From Hyperoodon ampullatus (Eukaryota > Chordata > Mammalia > Artiodactyla > Ziphiidae), in assembly GCA_949752795.1 (NCBI GenBank), contig CATKHW010000012.1:62001-126000 (forward strand): DNA of 64,000 bases, given 5' to 3'. The first letter of the stretch is position 1. The number at the start of each line of letters is the position of its first letter. Shown piece after piece: positions 24,355-36,527 of this stretch. The notes beneath the pieces were generated by a model, which searched no databases, was not told the origin of the DNA, and worked only from the letters and a program-made list of their open reading frames with translations. The translations under genes and the position numbers were made by a program.

Positions 24355-26093
24355 CAAGCAAGCTGGCAATGCAAATCTGCACTACAAAGAAGTATCACTT
24401 CCCACCGGTCAAAAGGGACATCCACAAAATGTGTAAGAACAAGAAAGGCAAGACAGGCCCTGGAGAACAGGGAGCCTTGTTATGCTGATGGGCGGGATGT
24501 AAATTGCCAACTGCCTCTATGGAGGAGTGCATTCTGTTCCCTAAAACAAGTAAAGAACAGAGCTACAGAGCCAAGGGCACTACCAGTCTAGGGAATATAC
24601 CTTGGGAAAACTGAAAATCAATAAGACAGAGCCACCCCAAAATTTAGGGCTGCACTGCATACAAGGACCTCAACTTGGATACACCTTAAGTATCCCAGAA
24701 AATATAAACATGGTTCAAAAAATTGTGGTACTTACGTACGATGGAATATCCCTCAGCCATGAAATCAATGTCATAAGACCAGTAGCAGCAAAATGGGTGG
24801 ATTCAGGTACGATGATTCTAAGTGAAATAAGTCACACAGAAAAAGAAACTTATCATAAGATATCACTTATGAAGATCCTGTAAACATGGCTACACTTGAA
24901 CTGAGTTAGGAAAGATAACAGTGTCTCACATTTAGAAAACACTCTTATACCTGCTTAAGGGGGAAGGAGAGGTGGGGTGATGCATAAAACCAGAGTTTGA
25001 TATAAGCACAGGTACCGTTCCAAAAACCAACTATGGAATAGACAAGACCTACACCGTCCTCAGTGAAAGGGACTCAAAACCCCATATTTCCCGCACAGGA
25101 AAATATCTGACTAGTAAGAATCTTAAAACCTATGTATTGATATGTCTCCGTAAGGGAATCAAGTGTGTCTAGACTGGCATAAACATGGCAGCGAGAATCA
25201 GCTCAAACCCACTATAAAAAGGAATTTCAAAAACAAAACAAAAAAACTGGGAAATTCTTTACAATTCCTTCAGGGTCTCTGATGAAATCTGGAATGACCC
25301 TATCTACAACGACAGCTGGATGTGGCATAAGGAGGGACACTTGGGACTGAGACGATTGGTGAGATTGGGTGAGCAAATGCAGACCCTTTAAAGCAATAAT
25401 GCATGGCACCCATTCCATGGGTCCGAACTCTCCAGGTTGAAGGGAATATTACTACAGCTATAACATGTGCGGGAAACCTAGAGAACGGACACACTGTGAA
25501 TACGAAAGGTTTCTAAAACTCAACGAATAAACCCTCTCCTGGTGCTCCGGATTGACTTTCCGGCTGCTTTACTATCAACCTCCCAACTTGGAGAGACAGC
25601 CCATTTAACCTCTTGGTTCGCACAGGTTGCCAATTTGGCAGAGGATGAAAGGGAAGAGGGAGAACCAATGAGAGAGTAGCTGTTAGGCATTTGGACGGGC
25701 ACATATCACTGTAATTTCCCGGCAGGAAGAAGAATTAACCAAATTCTCAGACACCCACCGGGAACCAGTATAGGTCCTGAACCAAAATTTTGGACTTGCG
25801 GTCAGCTCTCCAAAAACGAGTTGAAAAATGGAGCTCAGGGACACAGCAATTCACAAACTGGCCGAGTAATAAAGGACAACTATCGTCCAAAAATCTGTTG
25901 AGGGAAGGCAACGAGGCGGACTTGAAAGCGAGGCAGAATAGCAGGAAACAGATTTCAAGAGGTACGTTGGAATCGCCTTTAAAGCACAGGAAGAGGGGCA
26001 CAACTTCGACAATGATGCACTTGGCCAAAAAGGGCGTATGCGTTTTCTCCTGAATATATTCAGGAGAAAACGCATACGCCCTTTTTGGCCAAG
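24355..26093 (+). repeat. Satellite monomer M15
   Basis: The first part resembles M1 (AGCTGG, CTCTATGG, GATAACAG). The 3' part has the haplotype GAATAAACC, CCGGATTG, CCGGCTGC, CCCATTTA, CAGACACCC, AGCTCTCC, which recurs in M20 and M25 and, in a derived form, in M29, M31 and M33. P15 is perfect. Confidence 0.97.
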
Positions 26094-27832
26094 CAAGCAA
26101 GCGGGCAATGCAAATCTGCACTACAAAGAAGTATCACTTCCCACCGGTCAAAAGGGACATCCACAAAATGTGTAAGAACAAGAAAGGCAAGACAGGCCCT
26201 GGAGAACAGGGAGCCTTGTTATGCTGATGGGCGGGATGTAAATTGCCAACTGCCTCTCTGGAGGAGTGCATTCTGTTCCCTAAAACAAGTAAAGAACAGA
26301 GCTACAGAGCCAAGGGCACTACCAGTCTAGGGAATATACCTTGGGAAAACTGAAAATCAATAAGACAGAGCCACCCAAAAATTTAGGGCTGCACTGCATA
26401 CAAGGACCTCAACTTGGATACACCTTAAGTGTCCCAGAAAATATAAACATGGTTCAAAAAATTGTGGTACTTACGTACGATGGAATATCCCTCAGCCATG
26501 AAATCAATGTCATAAGACCAGTAGCAGCAAAATGGGTGGATTCAGGTACGATGATTCTAAGTGAAATAAGTCACACAGAAAAAGAAACTTATCATAAGAT
26601 ATCACTTATGAAGATCCTGTAAACATGGCTACACTTGAACTGAGTTAGGAAAGAGAACAGTGTCTCACATTTAGAAAACACTCTTATACCTGCTTAAGGG
26701 GGAAGGAGAGGTGGGGTGATGCATAAAACCAGAGTTTGATATAAGCACAGATACCGTTCCAAAAACCAACTATGGAATAGACAAGACCTACACCGTCCTC
26801 AGTGAAAGGGACTCAAAACCCCATATTTCCCGCACAGGAAAATATCTGACTAGTAAGAATCTTAAAACCTATGTATTGATATGTCTCCATAAGGGAATCA
26901 AGTGTGTCTAGACTGGCATAAACATGGCAGCGAGAATCAGCTCAAACCCACTATAAAAAGGAATTTCAAAAACAAAACAAAAAAACTGGGAAATTCTTTA
27001 CAATTCCTTCAGGGTCTCTGATGAAAGCTGGAATGACCCTATCTACAACGACAGCTGGATGTGGCATAAGGAGGGACACTTGGGACTGAGACGATTGGTG
27101 AGATTGGGTGAGCAAATGCAGACCCTTTAAAGCAATAATGCATGGCACCCATTCCATGGGTCCGAACTCTCCAGGTTGAAGGGAATATTACTACAGCTAT
27201 AACATGTGCAGGAAACCTAGAGAACGGACACACTGTGAATACGAAAGGTTTCTAAAACTCAACGCATAGTCCCTCTCCTGGTGCTCCGGTTTGACTTTCC
27301 GTCTGCTTTACTATCAACCTCCCAACTTGGAGAGACAGCCCCTTTAACCTCTTGGTTCGCACAGGTTGCCAATTTGGCAGAGGATGAAAGGGAAGAGGGA
27401 GAACCAATGAGAGAGTAGCTGTTAGGCATTTGGACGGGCACATATCACTGTAATTTCCCGGCAGGAAGAAGAATTAACCAAATTCTCAGCCACCCACCGG
27501 GAACCAGTATAGGTCCTGAACCAAAATTTTGGACTTGCGGTCAGCTCACCAAAAACGAGTTGAAAAATGGAGCTCAGGGGCACAGCAATTCACAAACTGG
27601 CCGAGTAATAAAGGACAACTATCGTCCAAAAATCTGTTGAGGGAAGGCAACGAGGCGGACTTGAAAGCGAGGCAGAATAGCAGGAAACAGATTTCAAGAG
27701 GTACGTTGGAATCGCCTTTAAAGCACAGGAAGAGGGGCACAACTTCGACAATGATGCACTTGGCCCAAAAGGGCGTATGCGTTTTCTCCTGAATATATTC
27801 AGGAGAAAACGCATACGCCCTTTTGGGCCAAG
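26094..27832 (+). repeat. Satellite monomer M16
   Basis: CGCACAGG near 26831 is shared with M15, and CTCCATAAG near 26885 with M17. Private CCACCCAAAAA and CAGATACC. Palindrome P16 carries a symmetrical two-arm change. Confidence 0.97.
27759..27832. repeat. Palindrome P16 with symmetrical two-arm change
   Basis: A becomes C at 27766, and the paired T becomes G at 27825, giving GGCCCAAAAGGG and CCCTTTTGGGCC. Perfect symmetry is retained. Confidence 0.95.
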
Positions 27833-29571
27833 CAAGCAAGCGGGCAATGCAAATCTGCACTACAAAGAAGTATCACTTCCCACCGGTCAAAAGGGACATC
27901 CACAAAATGTGTAAGAACAAGAAAGGCAAGACAGGCCCTGGAGAACAGGGAGCCTTGTTATGCTGATGGGCGGGATGTAAATTGCCAACTGCCTCTCTGG
28001 AGGAGTGCATTCTGTTCCCTAAAACAAGTAAAGAACAGAGCTACAGAGCCAAGGGCACTACCAGTCTAGGGAATATACCTTGGGAAAACTGAAAATCAAT
28101 AAGACAGAGCCACCCCAAAATTTAGGGCTGCACTGCATACAAGGACCTCAACTTGGATACACCTTAAGTATCCCAGAAAATATAAACATGGTTCAAAAAA
28201 TTGTGGTACTTACGTACGATGGAATATCCCTCAGCCATGAAATCAATGTCATAAGACCAGTAGCAGCAAAATGGGTGGATTCAGGTACGATGATTCTAAG
28301 TGAAATAAGTCACACAGAAAAAGAAACTTATCATAAGATATCACTTATGAAGATCCTGTAAACATGGCTACACTTGAACTGAGTTAGGAAAGAGAACAGT
28401 GTCTCACATTTAGAAAACACTCTTATACCTGCTTAAGGGGGAAGGAGAGGTGGGGTGATGAATAAAACCAGAGTTTGATATAAGCACAGGTACCGTTCCA
28501 AAAACCAACTATGGAATAGACAAGACCTACACCGTCTTCAGTGAAAGGGACTCAAAACCCCATATTTCCCGCAGAGGAAAATATCTGACTAGTAAGAATC
28601 TTAAAACCTATGTATTGATATGTCTCCATAAGGGAATCAAGTGTGTCTAGACTGGCATAAACATGGCAGCGAGAATCAGCTCAAACCCACTATAAAAAGG
28701 AATTTCAAAAACAAAACAAAAAAACTGGGAAATTCTTTACAATTCCTTCAGGGTCTCTGATGAAAGCTGGAATGACCCTATCTACAACGACAGCTGGATA
28801 TGGCATAAGAAGGGACACTTGGGACTGAGACGATTGGTGAGATTGGGTGAGCAAATGCAGACCCTTTAAAGCAATAATGCATGGCACCCATTCCATGGGT
28901 CCGAACTCTCCAGGTTGAAGGGAATATTACTACAGCTATAACATGTGCTGGAAACCTAGGGAACGGACACACTGTGAATACGAAAGCTTTCTAAAACTCC
29001 ACGCATAGTCCCTCTCCTGGTGCTCCGGTATGACTTTCCGTCTGCTTTACTATCAACCTCCGAAGTTGGAGAGAGAGCCCCTTTAACATCTTGGTTCGCA
29101 CAGGTTGCCAATTTGGCAGAGGATGAAAGGGAAGAGGGAGAACCAATGAGAGAGTAGCTGTTAGGCATTTGGACGGGCACATATCACTGTAATTTCCCGG
29201 CAGGAAGAAGAATTAACCAAATTCTCAGCCACCCACCGGGAACCAGTATAGGTCCTGAACCAAAATTTTGGACTTGCGGTCAGCTCACCAAAAACGAGTT
29301 GAAAAATGGAGCTCAGGGGCACAGCAATTCACAAACTGGCCGAGTAATAAAGGACAACTATCGTCCAAAAATCTGTTGAGGGAAGGCAACGAGGCGGACT
29401 TGAAAGCGAGGCAGAATAGCAGGAAACAGATTTCAAGAGGTACGTTGGAATCGCCTTTAAAGCACAGGAAGAGGGGCACAACTTCGACAATGATGCACTT
29501 GGCCAAAAAGGGCGTATGCGTTTTCTCCTGAATATATTCAGGAGAAAACGCATACGCCCTTTTTGGCCAAG
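27833..29571 (+). repeat. Satellite monomer M17
   Basis: Partner of M19: GTCTTCAGTG, GCTGGATATGG, AAGAAGGG, GTGCTGG, AAAGCTTT, CCGGTATG, GAGAGAGCC and AACATCTTGG occur in both. Private GATGAATAAA near 28457 and CTCCGAAGTTGG near 29058. P17 is perfect. Confidence 0.97.
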
Positions 29572-31310
29572 CAAGCAAGCGGGCAATGCAAATCTGCACT
29601 ACAAAGAAGTATCACTTCCCAACAGTCAAAGGGGACATCCACAAAATGTGTAAGAACAAGAAAGGCAAGACAGGCCCTGGAGAACAGGGAGCCTTGTTAT
29701 GCTGATGGGCGGGATGTAAATTGCCAACTGCCTCTCTGGAGGAGTGCATTCTGTTCCCTAAAACAAGTAAAGAACAGAGCTACAGAGCCAAGGGCACTAC
29801 CAGTCTAGGGAATATACCTTGGGAAAACTGAAAATCAATAAGACAGAGCCACCCCAAAATTTAGGGCTGCACTGCATACAAGGATCTCAACTTGGATAAA
29901 CCTTAAGTATCCCAGAAAATATAAACATGGTTCCAAAAATTGTGGTACTTACGTACGATGGAATATCCCTCAGCCATGAAATCAATGTCATAAGACCAGT
30001 AGCAGCAAAATGGGTGGATTCAGGTACGATGATTCTAAGTGAAATAAGTCACACAGAAAAAGAAACTTATCATAAGATATCACTTATGAAGATCCTGTAA
30101 ACATGGCTACACTTGAAATGAGTTAGGAAAGAGAACAGTGTCTCACATTTAGAAAACACTCTTATACCTGCTTAAGGGGGAAGGAGAGGTGGGGTGATGC
30201 ATAAAACCAGAGTTTGATATAAGCACAGGTACCGTTCCAAAAACCAACTATGGAATAGACAAGACCTACACCGTCCTCAGTGAAAGGGACTCAAAACCGC
30301 ATATTTCCCGCAGAGGAAAATATCTGACTAGTAAGAATCTTAAAACCTATGTATTGATATGTCTCCGTAAGGGAATCAAGTGTGTCTAGACTGGCATAAA
30401 CATGGCAGCGAGAATCAGCTCAAACCCACTATAAAAAGGAATTTCAAAAACAAAACAAAAAAACTGGGAAATTCTTTACAATTCCTTCAGGGTCTCTGAT
30501 GAAATCTGGAATGACCCTATCTACAACGACAGCTGGATGTGGCATAAGGAGGGACACTTGGGACTGAGACGATTGGTGAGATTGGGTGAGCAAATGCAGA
30601 CCCTTTAAAGCAATAATGCATGGCACCCATTCCATGGGTCCGAACTCTCCAGGTTGAAGGGAATATTACTACAGCTATAACATGTGCAGGAAACCTAGAG
30701 AACGGACACACTGTGAATACGAAAGGTTTCTAAAACTCAACGCATAGTCCCTCTCCTGGTGCTCCGGTTTGACTTTCCGTCTGCTTTACTATCAACCTCC
30801 CAACTTGGAGAGACAGCCCCTTTAACCTCTTGGTTCGCACAGGTTGCCAATTTGGCAGAGGATGAAAGGGAAGAGGGAGAACCAATGAGAGAGTAGCTGT
30901 TAGGCATTTGGACGGGCACATATCACTGTAATTTCCCGGCAGGAAGAAGAATTAACCAAATTCTCAGCCACCCACCGGGAACCAGTATAGGTCCTGAACC
31001 AAAATTTTGGACTTGCGGTCAGCTCACCAAAAACGAGTTGAAAAATGGAGCTCAGGGGCACAGCAATTCACAAACTGGCCGAGTAATAAAGGACAACTAT
31101 CGTCCAAAAATCTGTTGAGGGAAGGCAACGAGGCGGACTTGAAAGCGAGGCAGAATAGCAGGAAACAGATTTCAAGAGGTACGTTGGAATCGCCTTTAAA
31201 GCACAGGAAGAGGGGCACAACTTCGACAATGATGCACTTGGCCAAAAAGGGCGTATGCGTTTTCTCCTGAATATATTCAGGAGAAAACGCATACGCCCTT
31301 TTGGGCCAAG
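29572..31310 (+). repeat. Satellite monomer M18
   Basis: Partner of the first half of M20 (AACAGTCAAAGGGG, AAGGATCTC, TTCCAAAAAT, GAAATGAG, ACCGCAT). GGATAAACC near 29894 puts a stop in the small frame that ends at the L1 ORF2 stop; this frame is open in every other copy. P18 is mismatched in its right arm (31303). Confidence 0.97.
31237..31310. repeat. Palindrome P18 with the right-arm half of the P16 change
   Basis: The right arm has the P16-type G at 31303, but the left arm keeps the usual A at 31244. It lies two monomers after P16. Confidence 0.95.
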
Positions 31311-33049
31311 CAAGCAAGCGGGCAATGCAAATCTGCACTACAAAGAAGTATCACTTCCCACCGGTCAAAAGGGACATCCACAAAATGTGTAAGAACAAGA
31401 AAGGCAAGACAGGCCCTGTAGAACAGGGAGCCTTGTTATGCTGATGGGCGGGATGTAAATTGCCAACTGCCTCTCTGGAGGAGTGCATTCTGTTCCCTAA
31501 AACAAGTAAAGAACAGAGCTACAGAGCCAAGGGCACTACCAGTCGAGGGAATATACCTTGGGAAAACTGAAAATCAATAAGACAGAGCCACCCCAATATT
31601 TAGGGCTGCACTGCATACAAGGACCTCAACTTGGATACACCTTAAGTATCCCAGAAAATATAAACATGGTTCAAAAAATTGTGGTACTTACGTACGATGG
31701 AATATCCCTCAGCCATGAAATCAATGTCATAAGACCAGTAGCAGCAAAATGGGTGGATTCAGGTACGATGATTCTAAGTGAAATAAGTCACACAGAAAAA
31801 GAAACTTATCATAAGATATCACTTATGAAGATCCTGTAAACATGGCTACACTTGAACTGAGTTAGGAAAGAGAACAGTGTCTCACATTTAGAAAACACTC
31901 TTATACCTGCTTAAGGGGGAAGGAGAGGTGGGGTGATGCATAAAACCAGAGTTTGATATAAGCACAGGTACCGTTCCAAAAACCAACTATGGAATAGACA
32001 AGACCTACACCGTCTTCAGTGAAAGGGACTCAAAACCCCATATTTCCCGCAGAGGAAAATATCTGACTAGTAAGAATCTTAAAACCTATGTATTGATATG
32101 TCTCCGTAAGGGAATCAAGTGTGTCTAGACTGGCATAAACATGGCAGCGAGAATCAGCTCAAACCCACTATAAAAAGGAATTTCAAAAACAAAACAAAAA
32201 AACTGGGAAATTCTTTACAATTCCTTCAGGGTCTCTGATGAAAGCTGGAATGACCCTATCTACAACGACAGCTGGATATGGCATAAGAAGGGACACTTGG
32301 GACTGAGACGATTGGTGAGATTGGGTGAGCAAATGCAGACCCTTTAAAGTAATAATTCATGGCACCCATTCCATGGGTCCGAACTCTCCAGGTTGAAGGG
32401 AATATTACTACAGCTATAACATGTGCTGGAAACCTAGGGAACGGACACACTGTGAATACGAAAGCTTTCTAAAACTCCACGCATAGTCCCTCTCCTGGTG
32501 CTCCGGTATGACTTTCCGTCTGCTTTACTATCAACCTCCCAACTTGGAGAGAGAGCCCCTTTAACATCTTGGTTCGCACAGGTTGCCAATTTGGCAGAGG
32601 ATGAAAGGGAAGAGGGAGAACCAATGAGAGAGTAGCTGTTAGGCATTTGGACGGGCACATATCACTGTAATTTCCCGGCAGGAAGAAGAATTAACCAAAT
32701 TCTCAGCCACCCACCGGGAACCAGTATAGGTCCTGAACCAAAATTTTGGACTTGCGGTCAGCTCACCAAAAACGAGTTGAAAAATGGAGCTCAGGGGCAC
32801 AGCAATTCACAAACTGGCCGAGTAATAAAGGACAACTATCGTCCAAAAATCTGTTGAGGGAAGGCAACGAGGCGGACTTGAAAGCGAGGCAGAATAGCAG
32901 GAAACAGATTTCAAGAGGTTCGTTGGAATCGCCTTTAAAGCACAGGAAGAGGGGCACAACTTCGACAATGATGCACTTGGCCAAAAAGGGCGTATGCGTT
33001 TTCTCCTGAATATATTCAGGAGAAAACGCATACGCCCTTTTTGGCCAAG
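31311..33049 (+). repeat. Satellite monomer M19
   Basis: Partner of M17, two units away. Private CCCTGTAGAAC, AGTCGAGGG, CCAATATTT, AAGTAATAATTCATGG and GAGGTTCG. P19 is perfect. Confidence 0.97.
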
Positions 33050-34788
33050 CAAGCAAGCGGGCAATGCAAATCTGCACTACAAAGAAGTATCACTTCCCAA
33101 CAGTCAAAGGGGACATCCACAAAATGTGTAAGAACAAGAAAGGCAAGACAGGCCCTGGAGAACAGGGAGCCTTGTTATGCTGATGGGCGGGATGTAAATT
33201 GCCAACTGCCTCTCTGGAGGAGTGCATTCTGTTCCCTAAAACAAGTAAAGAACAGAGCTACAGAGCCAAGGGCACTACCAGTCTAGGGAATATACCTTGG
33301 GAAAACTGAAAATCAATAAGACAGAGCCACCCCAAAATTTAGGGCTGCACTGCATACAAGGATCTCAACTTGGATACACCTTATGTATCCCAGAAAATAT
33401 AAACATGGTTCCAAAAATTGTGGTACTTACGTACGATGGAATATCCCTCAGCCATGAAATCAATGTCATAAGACCAGTAGCAGCAAAATGGGTGGATTCA
33501 GGTACGATGATTCTAAGTGAAATAAGTCACACAGAAAAAGAAACTTATCATAAGATATCACTTATGAAGATCCTGTAAACATGGCTACACTTGAAATGAG
33601 TTAGGAAAGAGAACAGTGTCTCACATTTAGAAAACACTCTTATACCTGCTTAAGGGGGAAGGAGAGGTGGGGTGATGCATAAAACCAGAGTTTGATATAA
33701 GCACAGGTACCGTTCCAAAAACCAACTATGGAATAGACAAGACCTACACCGTCCTCAGTGAAAGGGACTCAAAACCGCATATTTCCCGCAGAGGAAAATA
33801 TCTGACTAGTAAGAATCTTAAAACCTATGTATTGATATGTCTCCGTAAGGGAATCAAGTGTGTCTAGACTGGCATAAACATGGCAGCGAGAATCAGCTCA
33901 AACCCACTATAAAAAGGAATTTCAAAAACAAAACAAAAAAACTGGGAAATTCTTTACAATTCCTTCAGGGTCTCTGATGAAAGCTGGAATGACCCTATCT
34001 ACAACGACAGCTGGATGTGGCATAAGGAGGGACACTTGGGACTGAGACGATTGGTGAGATTGGGTGAGCAAATGCAGACCCTTTAAAGCAATAATGCATG
34101 GCACCCATTCCATGGGTCCGAACTCTCCAGGTTGAAGGGAATATTACTACAGCTATAACATGTGCGGGAAACCTAGAGAACGGACACACTGTGAATACGA
34201 AAGGTTTCTAAAACTCAACGAATAAACCCTCTCCTGGTGCTCCGGATTGACTTTCCGGCTGCTTTACTATCAACCTCCCAACTTGGAGAGACAGCCCATT
34301 TAACCTCTTGGTTCGCACAGGTTGCCAATTTGGCAGAGGATGAAAGGGAAGAGGGAGAACCAATGAGAGAGTAGCTGTTAGGCATTTGGACGGGCACATA
34401 TCACTGTAATTTCCCGGCAGGAAGAAGAATTAACCAAATTCTCAGACACCCACCGGGAACCAGTATAGGTCCTGAACCAAAATTTTGGACTTGCGGTCAG
34501 CTCTCCAAAAACGAGTTGAAAAATGGAGCTCAGGGACACAGCAATTCACAAACTGGCCGAGTAATAAAGGACAACTATCGTCCAAAAATCTGTTGAGGGA
34601 AGGCAACGAGGCGGACTTGAAAGCGAGGCAGAATAGCAGGAAACAGATTTCAAGAGGTACGTTGGAATCGCCTTTAAAGCACAGGAAGAGGGGCACAACT
34701 TCGACAATGATGCACTTGGCCAAAAAGGGCGTATGCGTTTTCTCCTGAATATATTCAGGAGAAAACGCATACGCCCTTTTTGGCCAAG
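33050..34788 (+). repeat. Satellite monomer M20, mosaic
   Basis: The first half is M18-type up to ACCGCAT near 33776. From about 33980 it is M15-type (GCGGG, GAATAAACC, CCGGATTG, CAGACACCC, AGCTCTCC). A recombination or conversion switch lies between these points. P20 is perfect. Confidence 0.97.
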
Positions 34789-36527
34789 CAAGCAAGCGGG
34801 CAATGCAAATCTGCACTACAAAGAAGTATCACTTCCCACCGGTCAAAAGGGACATCCACAAAATGTGTAAGAACAAGAAAGGCAAGACAGGCCCTGGAGA
34901 ACAGGGAGCCTTGTTATGCTGATGGGCGGGATGTAAATTGCCAACTGCCTCTCTGGAGGAGTGCATTCTGTTCCCTAAAACAAGTAAAGAACAGAGCTAC
35001 AGAGCCAGGGGCACTACCAGTCTAGGGAATATACCTTGGGAAAACTGAAAATGAATAAGACAGAGCCACCCCAAAATTTAGGGCTGCACTGCATACAAGG
35101 ACCTCAACTTGGATACACCTTAAGTATCCCAGAAAATATAAACATGGTTCAAAAAATTGTGGTACTTACGTACGATGGAATATCCCTCAGCCATGAAATC
35201 AATGTCATAAGACCAGTAGCAGCAAAATGGGTGGATTCAGGTACGATGATTCTATGTGAAATAAGTCACACAGAAAAAGAAACTTATCATAAGATATCAC
35301 TTATGAAGATCCTGTAAACATGGCTACACTTGAACTGAGTTAGGAAAGAGAACAGTGTCTCACATTTAGAAAACACTCTTATACCTGCTTAAGGGGGAAG
35401 GAGAGGTGGGGTGATGCATAAAACCAGAGTTTGATATAAGCACAGGTACCGTTCCAAAAACCAACTATGGAATAGACAAGACCTACACCGTCCTCAGTGA
35501 AAGGGACTCAAAACCCCATATTTCCCACAGAGGAAAGTATCTGACTAGTAAGAATCTTAAAACCTATGTATTGATATGTCTCCGTAAGGGAATCAAGTGT
35601 GTCTAGACTGGCATAAACATGGCAGCGAGAATCAGCTCAAACCCACTATAAAAAGGATTTTCAAAAACAAAACAAAAAAACTGGGAAATTCTTTACAATT
35701 CCTTCAGGGTCTCTGATGAAAGCTGGAATGACCCTATCTACAACGACAGCTGGATGTGGCATAAGGAGGGACACTTGGGACTGAGACGATTGGTGAGATT
35801 GGGTGAGCAAATGCAGACCCTTTAAAGCAATAATGCATGGCACCCATTTCATGGGTCCGAACTCTCCAGGTTGAAGGGAATATTACTACAGCTATAACAT
35901 GTGCGGGAAACCTAGGGAACGGACACACTGTGAATACGAAAGGTTTCTAAAACTCAACGCATAGTCCCTCTCCTGGTGCTCCGGTTTGACTTTCCGTCTG
36001 CTTTACTATCAACCTCCCAACTTGGAGAGACAGCCCCTTTAACCTCTTGGTTCGCACAGGTTGCCAATTTGGCAGAGGATGAAAGGGAAGAGGGAGAACC
36101 AATGAGAGAGTAGCTGTTAGGCATTTGGACGGGCACATATCACTGTAATTTCCCGGCAGGAAGAAGAATTAACCAAATTCTCAGCCACCCACCGGGAACC
36201 AGTATAGGTCCTGAACCAAAATTTTGGACTTGCGGTCAGCTCACCATAAACGAGTTGAAAAATGGAGCTCAGGGGCACAGCAATTCACAAACTGGCCGAG
36301 GAATAAAGGACAACTATCGTCCAAAAATCTGCTGAGGGAAGGCAACTAGGCGGACTTGAAAGCGAGGCAGAATAGCAGGAAACAGATTTCAAGAGGTACG
36401 TTGGAATCGCCTTTAAAGCACAGGAAGAGGGGCACAACTTCGACAATGATGCACTTGGCCAAAAAGGGCGTATGCGTTTTCTCCTGAATATATTCAGGAG
36501 AAAACGCATTCGCCCTTTTTGGCCAAG
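34789..36527 (+). repeat. Satellite monomer M21
   Basis: Partner of M26, five units downstream: CCAGGGGC, CTATGTGAAA, GGATTTTC, CCATAAACG, CCGAGGAAT, TCTGCTGAG and AACTAGG are in both. ATTTCATGG and GGAAAGTAT mark the M21-M24 family. P21 has a mismatch at 36510. Confidence 0.97.
36454..36527. repeat. Palindrome P21 with a right-arm mismatch
   Basis: T at 36510 instead of A. P26 (45149-45222) has the same change at 45205, confirming that M21 and M26 derive from one copy. Confidence 0.93.

Larger units (their letters stand above)
27833..33780 (+). repeat. Dimeric higher-order repeat M17M18 / M19M20
   Basis: At least eight markers pair M17 with M19, and five pair M18 with the first half of M20, at 3478 bp. 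The match ends in M20 shortly after 33780. Confidence 0.85.
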
